Assembly (NCBI GenBank): GCA_964643885.1 | Contig: CAZXUI010000023.1 | Span: 1 to 53,540 of the forward strand | Origin: CAADGL01 sp964643885 | GTDB lineage: Bacteria; Planctomycetota; Phycisphaerae; UBA1845; Fen-1342 | Reading direction: 5' to 3' | Length of the DNA stretch: 53,540 bases | Part shown: piece after piece, positions 25,887-34,450 of the stretch | Numbering within the stretch: position 1 is the stretch's first letter | Layout of the letters: each line of letters opens with the position of its first letter | Position numbers and translations under genes: made by a program | The notes under the pieces: generated by a model | The model's database searches: none | Seen by the model: the letters and a program-made list of their open reading frames with translations, nothing else | Told to the model about the DNA's origin: nothing

Positions 25887-26556
25887 GCTGGTACCGGCCG
25901 CCACACCCCTCACCGCTCATCACCCCGTCACCCCCCAGATGTTGCCGACGCCGACGAAACCCCGCCTGCGCACGCGCCACGGCGGGTAACGTCGGCGTCG
26001 GCACTCCGGCGGGCCGTGCCTGGGCCACGCCCACCTGGGTCGTCGGGGCGACCGCCGACGACGGGTCCGACGGCGGTTCGCTACGGCCAACAAACAAAAA
26101 GCCGCCGCCCGACCGTTCCCGCCGCGATCTTTAGCCCAATCTGGCGGGTAGGACCCTGGTTCCTTCCCGGCCGCGTTTCTTTCCCATGTCCGCGAACGCC
26201 CGGGTCGGGACAGACAGACTTTCCTTCAGGTGTCCGACCTATGCCAAGGCGGCGCTCCAGCCAGCCCAGCATCCCAACAAGGCCGCACGCGTTGCCAGCG
26301 CTGCCTGTGTGGGTTGCTGCGACACTACTACCGCCCCGCATGAAGCCCGCCACGCGCGTGTGACCGACGCACGTCGACATGCGAACCTGCGACCCGTTCG
26401 TCCCGCCGACGTTGATCACGGTGCGCCTCCGTGGTAAAATCCGCCCTCGCCAGCGGCCATCGGTGCCAAGTCCCTTCCTTGCCAAAGCGAACCGGGAAAC
26501 TCCGACATTCTGGACCCTCGCTGGCGAACCCGCGCGCGGCTCCTCAACGGATTCCA
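25887..26556. other. Non-coding, hairpin-rich stretch of the island
   Basis: 670 bases with no convincing gene on either strand: short frames are low-complexity and lack ribosome sites. It holds a large inverted repeat (25943-26003), a second perfect one, GTCGTCGG (26039-26046) with CCGACGAC (26055-26062), an A-rich stretch at 26090-26101, and one copy (26503-26522) of a 20-bp direct repeat. It marks the junction between backbone genes and reverse-oriented cargo. Confidence 0.6.
25943..26003. repeat. Long two-tier inverted repeat
   Basis: Outer arms TGCCGACGCCGACG (25943-25956) and its exact complement (25990-26003) give 14 pairs. Inside them CCCGCC (25961-25966) pairs with GGCGGG (25981-25986). 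The predicted 61-nt cruciform or RNA hairpin lies about 60 bases after the coiled-coil gene. It could be a strong terminator, an origin-like site or a small mobile palindrome. Confidence 0.65.
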
Positions 26557-26844
26557 CTACTTCAGCCTCTCATAAGCGTACTCAGCCTCCAGAACTCGCT
26601 CGCCCACAGGCGAGTGGAGCGGCCACGTGTCAACGACAATGTGGCCTACTCCAGGAGCTTCGGGTCTTTGAGCATTGGTCAATCCGGACAGCATCTCCTC
26701 AAGGCCGTCGATAACAACGAGCAGCTCGCGCTCCGACCCGACGGCGGGCTCGCCCGCGCAGAGCTTGGCAAGCTCCTGCCGAACGGCGTCAAGGGCGGTC
26801 AGGAGCTTAATCCGTACCTTAGCAATCTGCTCCGGTGTGCTCAT
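26557..26844 (-). CDS. Small orphan protein near the RHS module
   Basis: 95 aa, helical, acidic N-terminal half (STPEQIAKVRIKLLTALDAV then SERELLVVIDGLEEML). I do not recognise it. It lies on the same strand as the RHS toxin and immunity genes, about 350 bases further downstream. The sequence beyond its stop shares a 20-bp identity with the sequence beyond the immunity gene stop, so it may be an orphan immunity gene left from an older toxin tip. GGAGGG occurs upstream but about 18 bases from the ATG, so the start is uncertain. Confidence 0.55.
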   Translation of the reverse strand: MSTPEQIAKVRIKLLTALDAVRQELAKLCAGEPAVGSERELLVVIDGLEEMLSGLTNAQRPEAPGVGHIVVDTWPLHSPVGERVLEAEYAYERLK

Positions 26845-26936
26845 GGCTGGACCAGATTCGCCCTCCAGTCCAGAATGAACTTCTGTGGCTGACCACCGGG
26901 CAGATATGGGCCTTGCGCCCGCCCCCGCCCTTGTGC

Positions 26937-27039
26937 CCCCCTCATCGATGCCGGAACGCGTTGAGCACGGCGTGGCCTACGAGGGTGACATCTGGGTCCA
27001 GACGTGACCCCCTCATCGATGCCGGAAGGCGTTGAGCAC
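26937..27039 (-). repeat. Two CRISPR-like 32-bp repeats with one 39-bp spacer
   Basis: Copies at 26937-26968 and 27008-27039 differ at one base. On the minus strand each begins GTGCTCAACGCCTTCCGGCA (first 20 bases; the other copy has a G for one C), ends in a run of G, and can fold with GCC/GGC and CTCA/TGAG stems. The 39-base interval is unique. Length, dyad and spacing fit a minimal CRISPR unit, but no cas gene or third repeat is in the window. Confidence 0.5.
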
Positions 27040-27157
27040 AATCTGCTGACAGAGATTGGACGGGTGGCTGTGGAGCTATGACCGAATTTCGTTGATGGCG
27101 GCCATCGGCGTCGGCTCACGATCATCCACTCCCACTCCGCAGCTATCCGGGCCCCAG

Positions 27158-27177
27158 CGACATTCTGGACCCTCGCT
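27158..27177. repeat. 20-bp direct repeat, copy 2 (copy 1 at 26503-26522)
   Basis: CGACATTCTGGACCCTCGCT is exact in both copies, and similarity continues for about 15 bases on one side. On the minus strand each copy lies shortly after a stop codon: of the 95-aa gene and of the immunity gene respectively. Confidence 0.85.
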
Positions 27178-27194
27178 TGTGAACCGGCGCGGTT

Positions 27195-27689
27195 CTAGTC
27201 TTCGGCCTCGACAGAGGCCGCGCCAGCCGCCTCAAGCAGCCACTTCAGGGCCCCCCAGGGAAATGGCCACTCTCGTACCTCAATCGCGACCATTAACCTA
27301 TCGTTATCAACAACCGCAGCATCCCACCAATACCAGTAGCGATTCTCTGGCTGAAACCAATAGAGCCACCCTTTTAGAGACGGACGGTTATGTTCAGGCT
27401 TCATCCTCTCTTCGTAGGGTAATGCAAGGTATGCATTCATCTCCTCTTTTGTCGGCTCAGGCACGAACCGAGAGACAAGCCAATCGGGAAGTGCTTTCTG
27501 CCATTTGGCTACGTCGCTGGTCGAAATGGGCTCGTTCGAAATCAGAATTGACAGCACCTCTTTCACCTTAGCGAGCACGTGCTCGCTCTCTCCCGCACAA
27601 CGAGCAATTATTCGGACAGTCCCAAGTCCTCCAATTGACTGGCCCGGCTCTGGGCCCCAGATCAAGCGCTGTATCTCTGCCCGGCTCAC
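27195..27689 (-). CDS. Probable immunity protein for the RHS toxin
   Basis: 164 aa, cytosolic, no signal peptide. The start overlaps the RHS stop by four bases (27686-27689), the usual arrangement for a polymorphic toxin and its immunity gene. The C-terminal third is rich in aromatic residues (GWLYWFQPENRYWYWWDAAV), which is common in tight-binding immunity proteins. I do not recognise the family. The gene is visibly more AT-rich than the chromosome around it, consistent with separate acquisition. Function is inferred from position. Confidence 0.75.
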   Translation of the reverse strand: MSRAEIQRLIWGPEPGQSIGGLGTVRIIARCAGESEHVLAKVKEVLSILISNEPISTSDVAKWQKALPDWLVSRFVPEPTKEEMNAYLALPYEERMKPEHNRPSLKGWLYWFQPENRYWYWWDAAVVDNDRLMVAIEVREWPFPWGALKWLLEAAGAASVEAED

Positions 27690-30600
27690 GGCTCGATCTT
27701 CCCTGTGCCCTGAATGATCGCGTCTTGGAGAGCCTTGATCTGTTCGGGACGAAGGCCGAACTGGTCCGGGGCCTTGGTAACGTCAACTCGTATTGGCTGT
27801 CCAGGAGCGGCAGTGGACTTGAACTCGCCAACGGCCGACGCACGCAGCTCGTTGAGAAACTGCTGGGGAACGTCGAACGATTTGATCTGCGCTCCTGAGA
27901 GGCCCTGCTCAAGCTTCTGGGCAAAGAACTGCTCAGCCCGGGCTCGGTTGCCGAAGTTCAGGAAGAGCACTTTCGTATCGTCCGCAATTGCGACAGCGCC
28001 GTGTTCATCGATCGCAATTCGTGCGTTTGGAGTCCCTTCGACGCGGTAGACTCGAACCCTACCTGATGTTGACGAGGGGGCGACTGTGATACTTGCCCCG
28101 GGCACTTCTCCACCCGCCGCCCGTGTGATCGCGCCGGGAGCAACCTGGGCGCCTTTAATCAGCGCCAGATAGACGACAAACTCGGCGCCCGCGCGGACAC
28201 GACTCACTTCCTGGCCGGTGATGGCCTCTCTTCCGGTGCCGACCTGAATCCCGCGCTCTGCCGCGAAATGAAGGGGGTTCAAATCGCGGCTGACGCGATA
28301 GAGGTCGGTGACATATTGGGAGAACGCCTGATTCTGAAACAGAAGGATAAACAGCATCCGACGCCTGGTGCGGTAGTTGGATTCCGCGCGGTACCTCTGC
28401 ATCGGTGACGCGATGCCGAACCAGCGCTCGTCGGCATCCGCACGCAACTCCGCAGGGAGCGAGGCCGCCTCGAACGGCGTTCCGTACGCGGGACCGCCGA
28501 TGGCTGCCAGGAGCGCGATTTCCTCATCCGTCAGGTCGGACACCTGGTTTCGAACATTGGAGTTCAACTCTTGGCCGAGACGCTGAATGTCACCAACCGT
28601 GAGCTGTCCATTCTCTGCGACGATTTCTGCGATTCGCCTGGCCAGCCACAACCCCGATGGGTCGACAAACGCAGCTGCATTGCTTGAAAACGACTCGTAG
28701 AGGTTCCCACCGTCCACGTACCCTGCCGGATCGCGTTGCAGCCAGCGCCCGTTCTCGGGGTCGTAGAACCGCGCCCGCACATACATGAGCACCTTTCCAT
28801 CCGGCAGCACGTCCACCGGCCGGCCGTGCAGCACGAACGGGGCGGCCGGGGCCGGCACGCACGGCGGACAGCACTGGCCATAGTTGCCCAGCAGCGCCGT
28901 ATAATCATCGAAGTCCACGTCGCCGTCGCAGTCGAAGTCGGCGCAGCCGTTGTAGCCGGGATCGCCCAGCATCGTGCCGTAGGCGCCGATCAGGTCCGAC
29001 AGGTCGTCGAAATCGACGCAGCCGTCCCCATCCACGTCGCCGTCGCAGGTCGGGGAATGATCGCAGTTGTTGCACGGCGGCGGACCCGGCGGGCAGGGCA
29101 GGTCGCCCTGCGTGCCCGAGCGGACCCGCTGCACGCCCCCGGCCGGCCCGCCCACGCCGACCACCGAGAAGTTGTCCCCGTGCAGGTAGTAGCGGAACTG
29201 GCCCAGGGCGTCCCGCCAGGTCGCCACGCGCTCGTCGATGTACTGCCCGCCGTTGACGTGGTAGGCCAGCCGCACGTCGGCCGCGTCGCGCTCCTCGATC
29301 TCCCGCCGGCCGTCGTAGTAGTGGCGGGTTGTCACGCCGCCGATCGTCGCCGTCACCCGCCGGCCAAGGGCGTCGTAGGTGTAGGCGGCCAGCACCACGT
29401 TGCCGGCGTCGCGCAGCTCCGTCAGGCGATTCTGCTCGTCGTAGAAGTACTGCCGGCCGTCCTCGTCGACGGTGAGGTTGCCGGCCGCGTCGTACTGCAC
29501 GCTCAGCCCGTCGATCGTCGCGTACTCGTTGGCGGTGCTGACGGGCCCGTAGTTGGTGGTCCCGCCGTCGCGGGCGGCGAACGACTCGCGGTTGCCGAGC
29601 AGGTCGAAGGTGGCCGTCTCCGGGACCCCGAACTCGGCATAGTCCGTCGTGACCAGCCGGTCGAGGTTGTCCACCGTGAACACGCGGTCGTCGCTGGCAA
29701 AGAGCGGAGCGCCGGTGGCCGTCTGCGTCAGGGGGTTGCCGTTGTTGTCGTGGGTGAAGGCATAGTTCGCCAGGGGCTGGGTCAGTTGACCGGTGGCGAG
29801 GGAGTTCTGCACGTGGGACACGCGCCGGTGCGAGTCGTAGTTCCACTGGAGCCGGTACGACGTGTTGGGCGACGTCGTGGTCGTAGCGCGAAGCTGCGGC
29901 AGCTGCCCGCCGCCGTGGTAGCTGTACGCGATCGACTCTCCGGCAAAACCGATCGAAGCCACCTGGTTCAGCGCAGTCGGGGCATACGTGAGCGTGGCAC
30001 CGCCGGGGTATTCCAGGAACAGGCGATTGCCGGTCTGGTCGTGCTCGTAATCGACGAACCGCGCCGTACCCTGCGCGATCGCCTGCTGCTCGAAATCGAG
30101 GTCGCCGAGATCGGTGTAGCCCAGGCTGGTGCCGGCGAAGAGGTCGGGATCGGCCAGGGTGCCGCGCACCGCCGCTGTCATGCGACCCACGGGGTCGAAG
30201 CTGAACGCGTCCAGGCGGTCGATGGCCGCTGTCGTCCGCGTCAGCAGGAGGCCGCGGTCGTCGTATTCGAAGACTGTCTGCCAGCCGCGCTGGTCGACGC
30301 GATCGGTCATCCGGCCGGCATCGTCGTAGACCATGCGGACGCAGTCGCTGCACACCGGCGCCTCGAAGTCCACGTCGGTCGTGTCCGGGTAGAAGATGCG
30401 CAGCGTGCGGCCGAGCGTGTCGTAGCGGTAACGCGAGATCTGGGAGGCCAGCGGCGTTCCGTCCGACGCGTTGTTTCTTGCGACCTGCGTCGTGAATTGG
30501 CTCAGGCGGTTGTAGCCGAAGTCCGTTTGGCGCTCGAGCGCACCGCCGCCCTCGTTCTCGATCAATGCGACACGGCGACCGATCAGGTCGAAGTCGGTGA

Positions 30601-33600
30601 ACGTGACGATCCCTTTGGGATCGATCACGCGGATCTGGCGGTCTAGGCCGTCGTACTCGAATGTCGTTACAAGGCTCGGCGTACCGACAGCCGTATGGGT
30701 CGTAGTGCGGTCGTGGCCGTCGTACGCGAACGTGAAGGTGCGGGCGCTCAGCCCGTCGTGGACGATGCGGCTCGAGAGGCGCCCGTTCGTTGCGTAGTTG
30801 TTGTCCGTGAAGCTGCCCGAGGGGTCGGTGACAGTATCCACGCGGCCGAGGTCATCGTACGTTGTCTCCGAGACGAGCGGGGTGGCCGCATTGTTGTTGA
30901 ACGTCGTGCGGAATTCCAAGCGGCTATCGGCGTCGTACTCATAAGCGACGACGCGGTCGGTGGTTGGGTCCGTCATCGTGACGGGGTCAGTAAAGCCGGT
31001 AGCGTCCGCGAGCACGGCGCTCTCAACCTGCCTGCTGGCCGCATCGTATTGGAAGACCGATGTGGTCCGCGCCGTCCCCGTGCTGGAGAAGCGCGTCTCT
31101 CGCAGCAGGTTGCCGCGCGAGTCGTAGCGGCGCTCACGATAGTGGCGAAGGCTGAACGCGTCCTCGGGATCGGTCACTCGGATCGGCCGGCTCAGCGCAT
31201 CGAACAACGTCGTTGTGACGGCCGAGTTGCTCCCATCGATGCGGACGGTCTGCTCGGTGACGTTGCCACGGCCGTCGCGGACGTAAAGGGTCTCGCCGCC
31301 CTCGGAATCCGTGACCTGCTCAAGACGGTTGGCGTCGTCATACACCATCGCCACGACGCGGTCTGCGACCGTGTCGTCGCCCAGCGAGCGTTCTTCGGTG
31401 ACGTTGCCTGCCCAGTCGAACATACGCCGGGTCACGGGATCATTCGCGCCATCGACACCTGCACCGAGACGCTGTCGTGACTCGTAGTTGAAGCCGCCTT
31501 CATCGAAGAGCGCCGTGGTGTCGGCCAGGACGACGCCCGAGTTGGGGTTGCCAATCGTGAAGTTGTCCCGCACCGTCCGTCGCGTGACGTGGCTGGCCGC
31601 ATCGTACTCAGTCAGCGTCGCGATATTTACCCCGCCGTCCGGCCCCGGCCGACGGATCTGCTGCGTCACGCGGCCGAAGTCGTCGTAGACCGTCTGTAGT
31701 ACTGCGCCCGCCGGGCTGTTCGTGAACTCGAGCCGGCCGTTGGCGTCGTAGTCGAACGTAACCGTCAGGTTGGTGCCCGGTACTTGGCCGAGCGCCAGCG
31801 GTGTTTCCAAGTCGACCAGACCGCGGCCGTCGAACGTCCGGGAAACGCCCCGCCCGGACGTGTCGAACTCGCGCTCAATGTCCCCGAGCCAGTTGTAATC
31901 GTAGCTCGTCCGCTGGCCGATTCCGCCCGGGTCAAGCACGCGCTCTGTCAACCTGCCCAGTCGGTCATACGTGTGCTCGGTCACGACCGGCGCTGTGATC
32001 GCGTTGCCGTCTTGGTCCTTGTTGTCCATCTTGAGCTGGAAGAGGCGCCCATTGATGTTGTACACGCTCTCCGTCTGGTAGAAGTTCCCGGTCGCTCCAC
32101 CCGGCGTGAGGAACCGCTGCACGAAGCGTGGACGGCCGTCGTTGTCGAACGTCGTCTTCGCGTAGTAGTTGTCGGGGTCGATGACGATCCGGTCCTGCGT
32201 CGCCAGGTCGTCCCGGTACTGATACTCGGTCGTTGCGGCGATACCGCTTGGGTCTATGATCGTTCTGCGCAATCGCAGCAGCGAGTCGTACTCGTAATCG
32301 ACGCGCCTGAATGCGGCCACGGCAGACCCGAACCGGGTCTCCACCGTCTTGAGCATCCGATTGGTCTGATTGTAGGAGTAGCGTACCAGCGGCGTCCTCG
32401 TACCCGATGTCCCCAGCGTGATCTGCGGCCCCGAGCGGGTGCGCAGCTGGTTGCTGAACTCACCGGTAAGGCCGTCGGCGGGCGTGCCGTCCGGGGAGGG
32501 TTCGTCCGCCCCGCCGGCCTCGTAGCCGAACGCAACTTCGGAGATCGCGCCGCGGCCGTCCCTCTGCTTGACAATGCGTGGCCAGTGGAACAAACGCTGT
32601 ACGGAGGGGCTGCCGCCGGTGTAGAAGTACTCGTAATCTACATCGTACATCACCAGGGAAGGAGAGCCGCCAGACGCGGATCGGGTTGATTTCAGGCGCA
32701 GTCCGAGATTGTGCGTTGCCGGCAGTGACTTGTCGTATTCGTACGTGATGAATGCACCGTCCGGAAGGTCGACGCGTGTGAGGGCCATCGTCCCGGCACT
32801 GGCTGGCGGATCCGTCGGCGCACCGACGTCATGCGCATACTGCGTCGAAAACGCCGCGCCGCTTCCGTCCGAGCCGGAGTACGAGGTCACAGACTTGAGG
32901 CGATGCGCGAGAGGCGGGGTTGTTGTTGTGTCGTATATGAAATCCGTCCGCCGTACGGCGGGGACGTCGCCGGTGAACTCGCGCAGGAATCGCGCGCTCG
33001 GGCTCGACTCGCCGTGCTCAACAACGAGGCGGAGCGCCCCGTCCACGAAGCGCCGCTCCTCCAGCAGGTCCCCGGCGCGCGGCTGTCCGTCCGCGCCGAA
33101 GATGAACGCGTACATGACGTCCTGTCCCACGGTGGGATCATCGGGCTCTCCACCGTCGCCGGCACCGAGTCTGACCTGGGTCACGCGGTATCGGTTGATG
33201 AAGTCGCCGGACGGGCTGGACGAGAAGTACTTGAAGTACCTGGCGCCCTGCCCTCCGGCAGGGATGATCCCCGTGATGCGGCCGTACACGGGCTCGCTCT
33301 GGATGGTCCAGCTTCGACCGTCGCTGGTCGTCACGCCAATGAGAAAGCCGGCCGCGTTCCGAGTGAGTGTGATCTGGTTGGGAGTCGGGCTCGCTTGATC
33401 GCGAATGCTAGTCACGACGTCGGCGAACGTTTGGTTGTCGGGCAACAGAATCTCTTCCCATTCGTACATCTGGGTCGCAGGGTGGGTGGGTCCGAGTTGC
33501 AGGGGTTGGATTCGTGTGACCTTGAAGACGTCCGGCCAATCAAACAAGTCATCAAGGTACTCGTAGATCGTCCCGTCGGGACCGCGGATCACGTTCGGGC

Positions 33601-34450
33601 TGGTCGTGGCGAGGTACCCGCGGAGATACCCCGGGAACGGCGTGCCGTAGGCGGTCTTGGCAAACGGCGCCTGGTTGAGCGCGAACTGGTTGGCGTGGGC
33701 CACGAAGACCGTCTCACCGGCTGCGGGCAGCGCGACGTCGAATCGGGGGACCTGAGCCGTGCTTGATCGTTGGCGTGTCACGAGGGCGGCCCCGGCGGTG
33801 ATCACCGTCCGGCCTGTCGGGATCGTCAAGCGCGCCCCTCCGCATTGCACATCAAGCAGCGGGACGCCGAACTGAAACGCGTCCGCCTCGCCGGCGATGC
33901 CCGCATTGGTGGCAGTCATCGGTGCGACAGTGAAGTCGCGGGTGAAGGTTGTCGCACTCCCCGCCCCTTGCAAGCGATAGCGGAACTTGAGCCGAAACTT
34001 CACGGGCGCGAGCGTTTTGGTCCCGATCGCGCGAAGGGAGAACCGTTCCGTTGAAGCCGGCGCTCCCAGATTGAACGGGTTGTTCTCGTCTGTGTCCGTC
34101 AGGTCGATCTCGATGCCCGATGCGTCCAGTCCGCGGTACAGCCGCAGTACGCTGCGGTCCCAAGCTTGCTCAAAGCCGGCCTCGGCGGAGAGCCAGATCG
34201 TCATGTTGGGCGTCGGCTCGATTGATGAGTTGGTTATCGGTTCAACGTGCGTGCGGACTTCGCCGAACGGAATGTCCGCGGTAGCCTCGCGGAGTGAACT
34301 GACTGTGCCGCGATACGGGGCGTTGAGCACGCGATCACCCGCGTCGCCTCCCCCGGCTTGGCTCAGTCGCTCGTAGGTGACTTGCGCGAAGGCCCCGCCG
34401 CACGCGAGCGCGGTCGACAGCAAAGCACCGAGCATGCGTAGCTGAAGCAT
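27686..34450 (-). CDS. Giant RHS/YD-repeat toxin with dockerin-like insertion
   Basis: 2,254 aa. A signal peptide (MLQLRMLGALLSTALACGGAFA) is followed by about 450 residues of beta-rich lead domain, then roughly 1,300 residues of YD/RHS repeats (for example YDANGRLEFTNSPAG, YDGLDRQIRVIDPKG) that form the shell around the toxin. Residues about 1783-1857 are two dockerin-type calcium loops (DVDGDGCVDFDDL and DFDCDGDVDFDDY) flanked by Cys/Pro-rich linkers. The RHS core ends with YVRARFYDPENGRWLQRDP and DPSGLW at residue 1935. The 319-residue tip that follows is the variable part; its last 124 residues (from GRVRVYRVEG) look like a compact toxin domain I cannot name. It shares one base with the stop of the upstream TPR gene (TAATG). 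Confidence 0.9.
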   Translation of the reverse strand: MLQLRMLGALLSTALACGGAFAQVTYERLSQAGGGDAGDRVLNAPYRGTVSSLREATADIPFGEVRTHVEPITNSSIEPTPNMTIWLSAEAGFEQAWDRSVLRLYRGLDASGIEIDLTDTDENNPFNLGAPASTERFSLRAIGTKTLAPVKFRLKFRYRLQGAGSATTFTRDFTVAPMTATNAGIAGEADAFQFGVPLLDVQCGGARLTIPTGRTVITAGAALVTRQRSSTAQVPRFDVALPAAGETVFVAHANQFALNQAPFAKTAYGTPFPGYLRGYLATTSPNVIRGPDGTIYEYLDDLFDWPDVFKVTRIQPLQLGPTHPATQMYEWEEILLPDNQTFADVVTSIRDQASPTPNQITLTRNAAGFLIGVTTSDGRSWTIQSEPVYGRITGIIPAGGQGARYFKYFSSSPSGDFINRYRVTQVRLGAGDGGEPDDPTVGQDVMYAFIFGADGQPRAGDLLEERRFVDGALRLVVEHGESSPSARFLREFTGDVPAVRRTDFIYDTTTTPPLAHRLKSVTSYSGSDGSGAAFSTQYAHDVGAPTDPPASAGTMALTRVDLPDGAFITYEYDKSLPATHNLGLRLKSTRSASGGSPSLVMYDVDYEYFYTGGSPSVQRLFHWPRIVKQRDGRGAISEVAFGYEAGGADEPSPDGTPADGLTGEFSNQLRTRSGPQITLGTSGTRTPLVRYSYNQTNRMLKTVETRFGSAVAAFRRVDYEYDSLLRLRRTIIDPSGIAATTEYQYRDDLATQDRIVIDPDNYYAKTTFDNDGRPRFVQRFLTPGGATGNFYQTESVYNINGRLFQLKMDNKDQDGNAITAPVVTEHTYDRLGRLTERVLDPGGIGQRTSYDYNWLGDIEREFDTSGRGVSRTFDGRGLVDLETPLALGQVPGTNLTVTFDYDANGRLEFTNSPAGAVLQTVYDDFGRVTQQIRRPGPDGGVNIATLTEYDAASHVTRRTVRDNFTIGNPNSGVVLADTTALFDEGGFNYESRQRLGAGVDGANDPVTRRMFDWAGNVTEERSLGDDTVADRVVAMVYDDANRLEQVTDSEGGETLYVRDGRGNVTEQTVRIDGSNSAVTTTLFDALSRPIRVTDPEDAFSLRHYRERRYDSRGNLLRETRFSSTGTARTTSVFQYDAASRQVESAVLADATGFTDPVTMTDPTTDRVVAYEYDADSRLEFRTTFNNNAATPLVSETTYDDLGRVDTVTDPSGSFTDNNYATNGRLSSRIVHDGLSARTFTFAYDGHDRTTTHTAVGTPSLVTTFEYDGLDRQIRVIDPKGIVTFTDFDLIGRRVALIENEGGGALERQTDFGYNRLSQFTTQVARNNASDGTPLASQISRYRYDTLGRTLRIFYPDTTDVDFEAPVCSDCVRMVYDDAGRMTDRVDQRGWQTVFEYDDRGLLLTRTTAAIDRLDAFSFDPVGRMTAAVRGTLADPDLFAGTSLGYTDLGDLDFEQQAIAQGTARFVDYEHDQTGNRLFLEYPGGATLTYAPTALNQVASIGFAGESIAYSYHGGGQLPQLRATTTTSPNTSYRLQWNYDSHRRVSHVQNSLATGQLTQPLANYAFTHDNNGNPLTQTATGAPLFASDDRVFTVDNLDRLVTTDYAEFGVPETATFDLLGNRESFAARDGGTTNYGPVSTANEYATIDGLSVQYDAAGNLTVDEDGRQYFYDEQNRLTELRDAGNVVLAAYTYDALGRRVTATIGGVTTRHYYDGRREIEERDAADVRLAYHVNGGQYIDERVATWRDALGQFRYYLHGDNFSVVGVGGPAGGVQRVRSGTQGDLPCPPGPPPCNNCDHSPTCDGDVDGDGCVDFDDLSDLIGAYGTMLGDPGYNGCADFDCDGDVDFDDYTALLGNYGQCCPPCVPAPAAPFVLHGRPVDVLPDGKVLMYVRARFYDPENGRWLQRDPAGYVDGGNLYESFSSNAAAFVDPSGLWLARRIAEIVAENGQLTVGDIQRLGQELNSNVRNQVSDLTDEEIALLAAIGGPAYGTPFEAASLPAELRADADERWFGIASPMQRYRAESNYRTRRRMLFILLFQNQAFSQYVTDLYRVSRDLNPLHFAAERGIQVGTGREAITGQEVSRVRAGAEFVVYLALIKGAQVAPGAITRAAGGEVPGASITVAPSSTSGRVRVYRVEGTPNARIAIDEHGAVAIADDTKVLFLNFGNRARAEQFFAQKLEQGLSGAQIKSFDVPQQFLNELRASAVGEFKSTAAPGQPIRVDVTKAPDQFGLRPEQIKALQDAIIQGTGKIEP

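Larger units (their letters stand above)
26845..27194. other. Intergenic stretch with CRISPR-like repeats
   Basis: 350 bases between the small orphan gene and the immunity gene. It contains two 32-bp repeats (see separate entry), the second 20-bp direct repeat (27158-27177) and a short hairpin GAACCG/CGGTTC (27181-27195) abutting the immunity gene stop, which could terminate the RHS operon. No credible gene. Confidence 0.55.

Noticed and set aside
26841..27125. A 94-codon minus-strand frame through the CRISPR-like repeats
   Set aside because: It translates the repeats, lacks a ribosome site and has no plausible protein composition.
28736..30646. A 636-codon plus-strand frame opposite the RHS gene
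   Set aside because: Mirror frame of the YD-repeat region; its Val/Arg/Ala repeats reflect the repeats on the other strand.
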